A stretch of DNA of 64,000 nt, from positions 2,893,001-2,957,000 of the forward strand of contig NZ_CP109450.1 in NCBI RefSeq assembly GCF_041438865.1. Reading direction: 5' to 3'. A program made the translations under genes and the position numbers. Positions 1 through 7,668 of the stretch are shown piece after piece (position 1 is the stretch's first letter; each line of letters opens with the position of its first letter). The notes beneath the pieces are model-generated. The model did no database searches and was not told the origin of the DNA. It worked only from the letters and a program-made list of their open reading frames with translations. The DNA is from Streptomyces sp. NBC_01471 (GTDB lineage: Bacteria; Actinomycetota; Actinomycetes; Streptomycetales; Streptomycetaceae).

Positions 1-1044
1 CCGTACCCGCGTCACGAACCAGCCGAGCACAACGCCCGCGGCCAGCGGCACACCCGCGACGGCCCAGTTCAGCGGCGAACCACTCCCGGGACCCGGCAGA
101 GCGGCCAGCAGCGGGAAGTAGGGAAGCGCGGCGTTGCCGGTCACCATGAGCGGTGTCACCGCCGAACCGGCACCGAGGCTGAAACCGGGACCCAGCGCGT
201 ACGAAGCCCCCCACAGCGCCGCGTTCGGCACGAGCGCGGCAGCCAGCAGCAGGACCGTGAACCGCCCCGACAAGGCGCCGGTCAGCCGCAGAAACGACTC
301 TTGCGCGGCGCCCCCGTGCCACACCAGCGAACCGCCGACCAGCAGCGCACCCCCACCGGTCAGCACGGCGACTCCGGCAGCACCGGCCCTCAGCGCGGTG
401 CCCACCCCGGGGTGGGCGTAGGCACGCCGTACGCCGGCGGAAAGCCGCGGGCCGCCGGGAATCCGCATGCGCCCCCAGCCGCTGAACGGCTCGCGCGGGA
501 AGACGCGCGCCCGCCACACTCCCACCGCCGCCGCGGCACCGGCGACGAGCGGCAGATGCCACAGCGCGCTCAGCGGTTCGACGGACAGCGCCCCGCCCGA
601 CGCGTACGCGGCGACAGCGGCGGCCACCAGCAGATAACCACCGGTCACCGCACAGAGAGCACCCGGCACCGACGGCCCCGGACGGCCGTTCGCGGGGTCG
701 AACGCCTCCCGCGCGGCCCGCTGGACCAGCCAGACGGGCAGGACGACCAGCAGCATCGGCACCATGCCCAGTGGGGCAGGAACGCCGGACGCGGTGTCGT
801 GCCTGGTCAGCTCCACGCCGTGGGCCAGCAGCCACAGCGCGGCGGTGACATGCAGCGCGCCGCCCGGCCCGCTGTCGGGATAGGGCGAGCTGATCCACAG
901 CAGCATCACCAGCACGGTGAGCGAGCCGAGTCCGAGCGCCGCCGCGAGCCCACCTCGCAGCACGCAGTCGGCCAGCACGGCGGATCGGCTCCGCACGGGG
1001 GCGAGCGACGGGCGGCGGTCGGTCATCTGGGTCACGCGGGCCAT
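1..1044 (-). CDS. perM: PerM-like multi-pass membrane protein (DUF6350), 3' end cut by window edge
   Basis: The minus-strand frame is open from about 1044 to the first base of the window with no stop, so about 348 residues of a longer protein are visible. It is strongly hydrophobic throughout, with repeated Ala/Leu/Val/Gly segments of about 20 residues separated by short Arg- or Pro-containing loops, as in the DUF6350/PerM family. The Mycobacterium member supports cell division under stress and also lies near sucCD, which fits the neighbours here. Possible starts are ATG 1044, GTG 1035 and ATG 1026, none with a convincing ribosome binding site. It is divergent from the sigma-like gene at 1162. 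The specific role is inferred from family and synteny. Confidence 0.75.
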   Translation of the reverse strand, partial: MARVTQMTDRRPSLAPVRSRSAVLADCVLRGGLAAALGLGSLTVLVMLLWISSPYPDSGPGGALHVTAALWLLAHGVELTRHDTASGVPAPLGMVPMLLVVLPVWLVQRAAREAFDPANGRPGPSVPGALCAVTGGYLLVAAAVAAYASGGALSVEPLSALWHLPLVAGAAAAVGVWRARVFPREPFSGWGRMRIPGGPRLSAGVRRAYAHPGVGTALRAGAAGVAVLTGGGALLVGGSLVWHGGAAQESFLRLTGALSGRFTVLLLAAALVPNAALWGASYALGPGFSLGAGSAVTPLMVTGNAALPYFPLLAALPGPGSGSPLNWAVAGVPLAAGVVLGWFVTRVR

Positions 1045-1161
1045 GCTGCCAACGACACGCGCTTTCGCCGCGTAACAGGCAAAGACCGGTCGTGTCACTC
1101 AATATACGTTTATGCACTTTTCGGACTGGCGTCCCGCCGTGAGCAGCGCTGGGGACATCTC

Positions 1162-2238
1162 ATGACGGAACTGCGCTCCCCGAAGAAGCGGCGCCGAGGA
1201 CGCGGGGCGAAGTCGCCGGGCGCCGACAAAACAGCGGAAGACCGGCGCGAAGCAGCGTCTCCGGAAGCACCGCCTGCACCGCCTGCACCGCCTGCACCAG
1301 CGGACCCAGCAGACCCGCAGAAAACAGGAGAAGAACCAACAACACCAGAAGCAGAGGACACACAGGACCCGCAGGAGTCGCAGGACCCTCAGGGTTCTGG
1401 GGACCCGCAGAACGCTCCCGACCCGGAGCAGCCGCCAGGTGTCACGCCCGCCGAGGCCTTCGACATGCTCTACGTGCGGGCCGCGTCAGGTCTCGTACAC
1501 CAGACGTATCTGCTCACCGGGCGCCGCCGCCTCGCCAGGGAATCGGTCGAGCGCGCGTTCCACCTGGCCTGGCAGAGGTGGCCGGAGGTCGCGACGGACC
1601 GCGACCCGGCGGGCTGGGTACGGGCGGCGGCGTACGAGTACGCGATGTCGCCCTGGCGCCGGACGAGCCGCAGGCGCGGGCAGGCCGACCGCCGGGCCAC
1701 GGATCCCGCACAGATTCCGCTGCGGGACGCCGTGCTCCGCTTGCCGCCCGCCTACCGGCGCACGCTGCTGCTCTACGACGGGCTCGGTCTCGACCTCCCC
1801 GAGACCGCGGCCGAAACAGAGGCGAGCACACCCGCGGCCGCGAACAGGCTGCTGTACGCGCGGGCTGCCGTGGCCCGGGCCCTGCCCGATCTGGAGGAAC
1901 CCGGACTGCTCCGCGAACATCTGGGGGTCCTCACCCTGACGGGCCCCGAAGCCACCCTCCCGGAGCCCCGCACCGTACGGACGGGGAGCGAGCGCCGGAC
2001 CCGGTTCTGGACGCGGCTCACCATCGGTTGCGTCGCACTGCTGACGGCCCTGACGGCGTTCACACTGGCCACAGCCCCCACCCACTACGCGCGGCCGACC
2101 GGCCCCCCGCAACGCGTGGAGGGTGTCCCCCCGCGCGGAGGCCCGCAGCGGCTGACCGCCGAGGACAGGAAGCTGCGCCAGAAGCTTCAGACGGAGCCGG
2201 CGAACGGCCCGGAGCGCCTGGTGCCGCAGCTGCGCTAG
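1162..2238 (+). CDS. Sigma-factor-like protein with C-terminal membrane anchor
   Basis: This encodes 358 residues, starting at ATG 1162, six bases after GGGGA. Residues 1-95 are a low-complexity Lys/Arg then Pro/Glu/Asp/Gln-rich tail (APPAPPAP, DPQ repeats). Residues about 95-260 resemble the region 2 and region 4 helices of an ECF sigma factor: an acidic/aromatic helix pair (FHLAWQRWPEV), then LPPAYRRTLLLYDGLGLDLPE, in the place of a sigma-4 helix-turn-helix. A hydrophobic segment at about 284-305 follows, then a basic, Pro-rich tail of about 50 residues. A sigma-like domain fused to a membrane span suggests a tethered regulator or a degenerate sigma fold with another role; promoter recognition is not shown. 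It lies between perM and sucD. Confidence 0.75.
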   Translation: MTELRSPKKRRRGRGAKSPGADKTAEDRREAASPEAPPAPPAPPAPADPADPQKTGEEPTTPEAEDTQDPQESQDPQGSGDPQNAPDPEQPPGVTPAEAFDMLYVRAASGLVHQTYLLTGRRRLARESVERAFHLAWQRWPEVATDRDPAGWVRAAAYEYAMSPWRRTSRRRGQADRRATDPAQIPLRDAVLRLPPAYRRTLLLYDGLGLDLPETAAETEASTPAAANRLLYARAAVARALPDLEEPGLLREHLGVLTLTGPEATLPEPRTVRTGSERRTRFWTRLTIGCVALLTALTAFTLATAPTHYARPTGPPQRVEGVPPRGGPQRLTAEDRKLRQKLQTEPANGPERLVPQLR

Positions 2239-2317
2239 CGCGGAGCCGGCCCGGCCCGGCCCAGTCCGGTCTGGTCCAGTCCGGAACGGTCCCGAACCGC
2301 CCTGGCGTCCCACACGT

Positions 2318-2362
2318 GAGCGGGCCCGTTCCCCCTGAAAACCAGGAGGAACGGGCCCGCTC
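2318..2362 (-). terminator. Terminator downstream of sucCD, possibly bidirectional
   Basis: A perfect 15-bp inverted repeat (2318-2332 and 2348-2362) flanks a 15-base loop. It lies 35 bases beyond the sucD stop and 80 bases beyond the stop of the convergent sigma-like gene. There is no T-run, as is usual for Streptomyces terminators. Confidence 0.75.
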
Positions 2363-2396
2363 CGCAGTGCTGGGACTACCGGAAGAGCCGGATCCG

Positions 2397-3284
2397 TTAC
2401 GCGTCGACGAGGATCGCCCGGGCCAGCTTGGCCGTCTCGGTCGGCGTCTTGCCGACCTTGACGCCCGCGGCCTCAAGCGCTTCCTTCTTCGCCTGGGCGG
2501 TGCCGGAGGAGCCGGAGACGATGGCGCCGGCGTGGCCCATGGTCTTGCCCTCGGGCGCCGTGAAGCCCGCGACGTAGCCGACGACCGGCTTCGTCACGTT
2601 CTTCGCGATGTAGTCGGCCGCACGCTCCTCGGCGTCGCCGCCGATCTCACCGATCATCACGATGAGGTCGGTCTCGGGGTCCGCCTCGAACGCCGCGAGG
2701 GCGTCGATGTGCGTCGTACCGATGACCGGGTCGCCACCGATGCCGACCGCGGACGAGAAGCCGATGTCGCGCAGCTCGTACATCATCTGGTAGGTCAGCG
2801 TGCCCGACTTGGACACGAGACCGATACGGCCGGGCTTGGTGATGTCGCCCGGGATGATGCCGGCGTTGGACTGGCCGGGGGTGATCAGGCCGGGGCAGTT
2901 CGGGCCGATGATCCGGGTCTTGTCGCCCTTGGACTTGGCGTACGCGTAGAACGCGGCCGAGTCGTGGACGGCGATGCCCTCGGTGATGACGACGGCGAGC
3001 GGGATCTCGGCGTCGATCGCCTCGACGACGGCAGCCTTGGAGAAGGCCGGCGGCACGAAGAGGACCGAGACGTCGGCGCCGGTCTTCTCGATGGCCTCGG
3101 CGACCGTGCCGAACACGGGGACCTCGGTGCCGTCGAAGTCGACGGAGGTGCCGGCCTTGCGGGGGTTCACGCCGCCGACGATGTTGGTGCCGTCAGCGAG
3201 CATGAGCTTGGTGTGCTTCATGCCGGTGGCACCGGTCATCCCCTGGACGATGACCTTGCTTTCCTTGGTCAGGAAAATAGCCAT
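2397..3284 (-). CDS. sucD: Succinyl-CoA synthetase (succinate-CoA ligase) subunit alpha
   Basis: This encodes 295 residues, the normal length. The alpha subunit binds CoA at its N-terminal Rossmann domain (the Gly-rich stretch after [18 protein letters not shown]) and carries the phosphohistidine in the C-terminal half; GHAGAI in [12 protein letters not shown] is that motif. With SucC it interconverts succinyl-CoA and succinate with nucleotide phosphorylation in the TCA cycle. ATG 3284 was chosen because it gives the family N-terminus; the frame stays open farther upstream only because it shadows sucC. It lies 19 bases after the sucC stop, so the two are one operon, followed by the hairpin at 2318-2362. 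Confidence 0.97.
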   Translation of the reverse strand: MAIFLTKESKVIVQGMTGATGMKHTKLMLADGTNIVGGVNPRKAGTSVDFDGTEVPVFGTVAEAIEKTGADVSVLFVPPAFSKAAVVEAIDAEIPLAVVITEGIAVHDSAAFYAYAKSKGDKTRIIGPNCPGLITPGQSNAGIIPGDITKPGRIGLVSKSGTLTYQMMYELRDIGFSSAVGIGGDPVIGTTHIDALAAFEADPETDLIVMIGEIGGDAEERAADYIAKNVTKPVVGYVAGFTAPEGKTMGHAGAIVSGSSGTAQAKKEALEAAGVKVGKTPTETAKLARAILVDA

Positions 3285-3303
3285 GGTGTTGGTGACCTGT
3301 CCC

Positions 3304-4482
3304 TTACTTCGCAGCCGCGAGCTCGGCGGCCTTGTCGGCCGCGCCATCCATGGTGTCCACACGCTGCACGAGCGGGTGGTTGGCGTCCGACAGGATCTTG
3401 CGACCCAGCTCCGCGTTGTTGCCGTCGAGGCGCACGACCAGCGGCTTGGTGACCGCTTCGCCCTTGGACTTGAGGAGCTCAAGTGCCTGGACGATGCCGT
3501 TGGCGACCTCGTCGCACGCGGTGATGCCACCGAAGACGTTGACGAACACGGACTTGACGTCCGGGTCGCCGAGGATGATCTCCAGGCCGTTCGCCATGAC
3601 CTCGGCGGAGGCGCCGCCACCGATGTCGAGGAAGTTGGCGGGCTTCACGTTGCTGTGCTTCTCACCGGCGTACGCGACGACGTCGAGGGTGCTCATGACG
3701 AGCCCCGCGCCGTTGCCGATGATGCCGACCTCGCCGTCGAGCTTGACGTAGTTGAGGTTCTTGGCCTTGGCAGCAGCCTCGAGCGGGTTGGCTGCTGCCT
3801 TGTCCTCGAGAGCCTCGTGGTCGGGCTGGCGGAAGTCGGCGTTCTCGTCGAGCGAGACCTTGCCGTCAAGGGCCAGGATCCGGCCGTCCTTGGTCTTCAC
3901 CAGCGGGTTGACCTCGACGAGGAGGGCATCCTCGGCGACGAAGGTGTCCCACAGGGTCACCATGGCCTCGGCGACACCCTCGGCCACGTCGGCCGGGAAC
4001 TTCGCCTGGGCCACGATCTCGCGGGCCTTGACGATGTCGACGCCGTCGACGGCGTTGACCGGGACCTTCGCGAGAGCCTCGGGGGTCTTCTCCGCGACCT
4101 CCTCGATCTCCATGCCGCCCTGCACCGAGGCCATGGCCAGGAAGGTGCGGTTGGTGCGGTCGAGGAGGTACGAGACGTAGTACTCCGCCTCGATCTCCGG
4201 GGACAGCTCGGCGATCATCACCTTGTGGACCGTGTGGCCCTTGATGTCCATGCCGAGGATGTCCGTCGCGCGCGCGACGGCCTCGTCCGGGGTCGCGGCC
4301 AGCTTCACGCCGCCGGCCTTGCCACGGCCGCCGACCTTCACCTGAGCCTTGACGACGGACTTGCCGCCCATGCTCTCAGTGGCCTTGCGCGCCGCCTCAG
4401 GCGTGTCGATGACTTCACCGGCCAGCACCGGTACACCGTGCTTGGCGAAGAGGTCCCTCGCCTGGTACTCGAACAGGTCCAC
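3304..4482 (-). CDS. sucC: Succinyl-CoA synthetase (ADP-forming) subunit beta
   Basis: This encodes 392 residues starting with GTG 4482, about ten bases after GGGAG. The N-terminus [19 protein letters not shown] and the following ATP-grasp nucleotide-binding region ([18 protein letters not shown]) are canonical for the beta subunit. The C-terminal half holds the CoA-ligase domain ([25 protein letters not shown] appears in short form as [14 protein letters not shown]), which provides the subunit interface and substrate Gly loop. It is first in the sucCD operon. The upstream region holds an imperfect palindrome, GTGAC-N6-GTCAC, at 4568-4583, which may be an operator. Confidence 0.97.
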   Translation of the reverse strand: MDLFEYQARDLFAKHGVPVLAGEVIDTPEAARKATESMGGKSVVKAQVKVGGRGKAGGVKLAATPDEAVARATDILGMDIKGHTVHKVMIAELSPEIEAEYYVSYLLDRTNRTFLAMASVQGGMEIEEVAEKTPEALAKVPVNAVDGVDIVKAREIVAQAKFPADVAEGVAEAMVTLWDTFVAEDALLVEVNPLVKTKDGRILALDGKVSLDENADFRQPDHEALEDKAAANPLEAAAKAKNLNYVKLDGEVGIIGNGAGLVMSTLDVVAYAGEKHSNVKPANFLDIGGGASAEVMANGLEIILGDPDVKSVFVNVFGGITACDEVANGIVQALELLKSKGEAVTKPLVVRLDGNNAELGRKILSDANHPLVQRVDTMDGAADKAAELAAAK

Positions 4483-4567
4483 GCGCGTCCGTCTCCCTTT
4501 GCTTTAAATCGTCGTCGCAGTAGTGATCGCGGTTACTTGTCTGCGTGGGCGTGCCGCGAAGGGCAAC

Positions 4568-4583
4568 GTGACTGCGCTGTCAC
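4568..4583. promoter_or_regulatory. Palindromic site upstream of sucC
   Basis: The 16 bases GTGACTGCGCTGTCAC have five-base arms (GTGAC/GTCAC) around a six-base centre. The site is about 85 bases upstream of the sucC start. I cannot assign it to a regulator: the spacing differs from a classic CRP site. Confidence 0.3.
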
Positions 4584-4773
4584 TAGGGAGGCGTAGACGG
4601 TGTCCGAGTACGCGGCATGTCCGTCTCGCAGGTTATCCCCGTGGGCGCCGGGTCCCTAAATCGCGGATCACACCTGCGCGGTGATTACGGTCACAACTCA
4701 CCTGTCCGGACCGGGCGGCCCCTCTGGCCCGGGGAACCGCCCGGTGAGCTGTACCGACGCGCTCAGGGAGCGG

Positions 4774-6330
4774 TCAGGAGAGCGGCGAAGCGCCCGTGAG
4801 GAGCGTGCCCGCCACACCCCCGGAGGTGACCGATTCCACAGCGGCCGAAGCATCGGCCGAAGCAGCGGACGAGGCACTGGACGAGGCGGCGGAGACAGCG
4901 TGTCCGACGGTCGGACGTGCGTGCCGGCGCACGGTGGCGCCGAGCCCCTGGGCCAGGGGCTTCACCTGGGCGGTCACTCCGTGAACGGACGGCTCCGCCG
5001 CCGAGACGACACCGTGCGCGGTCGGTCGCACCTGCGAGTCCACGCCCTGCGCGGTCGGCTGGACGTCGGAGACCACATCGCCCGCGACCTGGCCGACCAC
5101 CATCGGTGCCGCCGCGCCGTGGATCATGAGGCCGTGGGCCGTGAGGTCGTGGACCGCACGTCCCATGCTGTGACGTCGTAGAGGGTGACGTCGTGGAGGA
5201 CGTCGTGGGCTGTTCCGATGGCAACGGTGGCCTGGCCGACGGCCTGGGAGTAGCCGGGAAGCTGCTCGATCGGACCGAAGAGGTAGTCGATCACGTCAAC
5301 AGCGTCGGCTCCGCCGATCCCGCCGGCGGACGGGATGGGGGGAGGTGGAGAGAACACCGGACGTCGCCGGAATCTGGTGCTGAATCCAGTGCTCGGCCCG
5401 GTGCGGAGCCGCTTGCTCGACCTGGTGCCGGACCTGGTGCTCCACCTGATGATTCGACGGTCCGGAAACCGGCGGTCTCCGGCTGGCGGGCAGACCTGCA
5501 CCACCCCCGCGCAGCAGCGCGAACCGTGCACCGCCACCGTCGACGGGTGCCGCGCAGGGCACACCGCTGCCGGATCCGGACCCCTCAGCGGTCCTTCTGC
5601 CGGGGCCGGTCATGCCATCGGGGGTCTCGGGCCCGCATGGCTGCCGTCCCGTCAGGTACACGCAACGCGCTCCGGAATCAGCCTTCCTCACCTCGCGGTA
5701 CGTGGACCCCGCCGCCGCCCGGCTCCGCACCGGTTCCGGGCCCACCACGGACTGCCCGGCCCCGGACCGCTGAACTACGGCAACCACACGGTGGTGGCCA
5801 CCGGCCCGCTCCGCAGCCTTCCGCCCAGAAGCCGTGTGGGCCGACGGCTCCGGAAGAGTGGACACCGGTGGGCGCTTCCCCCCCTCCGCACCGGTACGGC
5901 GGACTCCAGGTTCCGCGCCAAGTGCCGGACCGGCCGGACAACCGGCTTGCTGATCCGCCCCACGTCAGCCACGGACACGGACGCCGCCACTCGGGAGGAA
6001 GCCGTACGCGTAGCCGGAGCCGCGGCCTTGACCGGGACCCGGATCCTGTACCGGAGCCTCGCGAGTATGCCCATCGGCGCGCGCCTGATTACCGGTCTGA
6101 ACACCACCGGCCCGACCACCAGACACAGTTGCCCCGGCCGGTACCAGGTGCGCGGTCGCCCCTGGCAGGTCGGCCGCGTGTGCCTGGCCCCCGTGCAGGA
6201 GGACAAGTACCAGCAGGCCGCCGAGAAACAGCAGCATCTGGACCGAGCGCCGTCCCGTCACCCCGCGCACAGCGTGCGGGTGGCAGTAAGCGGAGCAGCG
6301 GCGGAAGTCAGGATGAGGAACGGCCTTCAC
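4774..6330 (-). pseudogene. Frameshifted gene for a secreted repeat-rich protein
   Basis: Coding character (very high GC at third positions) alternates between two minus-strand frames: frame A 6330 to about 6127, frame B to about 5880, A to about 5337, B to about 5175, then A to the stop at 4774. Joined, it gives a protein of about 518 residues: a signal peptide with hydrophobic core LLFLGGLLVLVLLHGG followed by QAHA, an Arg/Val-rich middle, a HQVEHQVRHQVEQ heptad-like stretch, and C-terminal repeats built on P-(T/S/L)-A-x-G-V. Two switches fall exactly at homopolymers: C7 at 5878-5884 and G6 at 5337-5342. Either the gene is decaying or the assembly has indels. GTG 6330 is the apparent start. 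I recognise no family. Confidence 0.55.
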
Positions 6331-6342
6331 TTGTGCAGACGG

Positions 6343-6372
6343 GCGTGTGTCGGACGTGCGTGTGTCGGACGT
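6343..6372. repeat. 15-bp tandem duplication upstream of the secreted-protein gene
   Basis: GCGTGTGTCGGACGT occurs twice back to back (6343-6357, 6358-6372), with a partial third copy following. It sits just before the start of the frameshifted secreted-protein gene. Confidence 0.8.
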
Positions 6373-6507
6373 GCGTGGACGTACGTGTCAGTGCGTTCTC
6401 GTTCAGGCGCGTCCTTACAGCCGGGACAGCCCGAACAGCCGGAACGTCCCCCTCCACGGGGACGGAATGATGTTTGCACGAGCATCAGGTGGTGGCGCAG
6501 GCCCCTG

Positions 6508-7668
6508 TTACTGATGCACCGCCATGTCCGGTATCGGCAAGGGACTTCGCTCAATCGCCGCCGCCATGACGTCCGGGAAGAGATCGGGCGTACAGGCGAA
6601 CGCGGGTGCTCCGAGCGCGGCCAGGGCCTCCGCGTGGGCGTGGTCGTACGCGGGCGCTCCCTCGTCGGACAGGGCGAGCAGCGTGACGAACTGGGTGCCC
6701 GCCGCCTTCATCGCCGCGACGCGCTTCAGCATTTCGTCCCGTATCCCTCCCTCGTAGAGATCGCTGATCAGGACGACGACCGTGTCGTTCGGCCGGGTGA
6801 TCTGCGACTGGCAGTAGGCAAGTGCCCGGTTGATGTCGGTACCGCCGCCGAGTTGGGTACCGAAGAGGACATCCACCGGATCATCGAGCTGTTCCGTCAG
6901 ATCGACAACGGCCGTGTCGAAGACGATGAGGCGGGTGGAGATGGAGCGCATCGAGGCGAGAACCGCCCCGAACACCGACGCGTAGACCACCGAGGCGGCC
7001 ATCGAACCCGACTGATCGATGCAGAGTATGACGTCCTTCTTCACCGACTGAGCGGCGTGACCGTAGCCGATGAGCCGCTCCGGAACGACCGTGCCGTATT
7101 CCGGCAGATAGTTCTTCAGGTTGGCCCGGATGGTGCGGTCCCAGTCGATGTCCCGGTGACGCGGCCTGCTGATCCTCGCGGAACGGTCCAGAGCCCCGGA
7201 GACGGTGGCCCGCGTCCTCGTCGCGAGCCGCTTCTCCAGTTCCTCGACCACCTTGCGGACCACGGCCCGGGCCGTCTCCCTGGTCGTGTCGGGCATCGCC
7301 TTGTTGAGCGAGAGCAGTGTCCCGACCAGGTGCACGTCCGCCTCGACGGCCTCCAGCATTTCCGGCTCCAGCAACAGCGCCGACAGACCGATCCGTTCGA
7401 TCGCGTCGCGCTGCATCACCTGGACCACGGAGCTCGGAAAGTACGTACGGATGTCACCCAGCCAGCGCGCGACGGACGGCGCGGACGCCCCGAGCCCCGC
7501 CGACCGGTCACCACCGCGCCCGGCTCCTTTCTTCCCGCTGCCGTACAGCGCACTGAGCGTCCCGTCCATCGCTGCGTCCCGGTCGCCGAGCGAGACGCCG
7601 GTGCTCTCTGCCGCATCGCCCCCGAGGACGAGCCGCCAGCGCCGCAGCCGTTCATCCACCGCGTTCAT
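6508..7668 (-). CDS. VWA (von Willebrand factor A) domain protein of MoxR/DUF5682 system
   Basis: This encodes 386 residues. The N-terminal half is helical with a Gly/Lys linker near residues 43-60. The VWA domain starts at about 210, with a complete metal-ion-dependent adhesion motif: DQSGS (Asp218, Ser220, Ser222), a Thr in GGGTD and an Asp in ISDLYEGG. There is no signal peptide, so it should act in the cytoplasm. VWA proteins paired with MoxR ATPases usually serve as metal-dependent adaptors that bring substrate to the ATPase. The start ATG 7668 overlaps the stop of the DUF5682 gene as ATGA, which argues for coupled translation. It is the last gene of the minus-strand arm. Confidence 0.9.
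   Translation of the reverse strand: MNAVDERLRRWRLVLGGDAAESTGVSLGDRDAAMDGTLSALYGSGKKGAGRGGDRSAGLGASAPSVARWLGDIRTYFPSSVVQVMQRDAIERIGLSALLLEPEMLEAVEADVHLVGTLLSLNKAMPDTTRETARAVVRKVVEELEKRLATRTRATVSGALDRSARISRPRHRDIDWDRTIRANLKNYLPEYGTVVPERLIGYGHAAQSVKKDVILCIDQSGSMAASVVYASVFGAVLASMRSISTRLIVFDTAVVDLTEQLDDPVDVLFGTQLGGGTDINRALAYCQSQITRPNDTVVVLISDLYEGGIRDEMLKRVAAMKAAGTQFVTLLALSDEGAPAYDHAHAEALAALGAPAFACTPDLFPDVMAAAIERSPLPIPDMAVHQ

Noticed and set aside
4628..4637. TTATCCCCG near sucC as a DnaA box
   Set aside because: Two mismatches in the core; no second box nearby.
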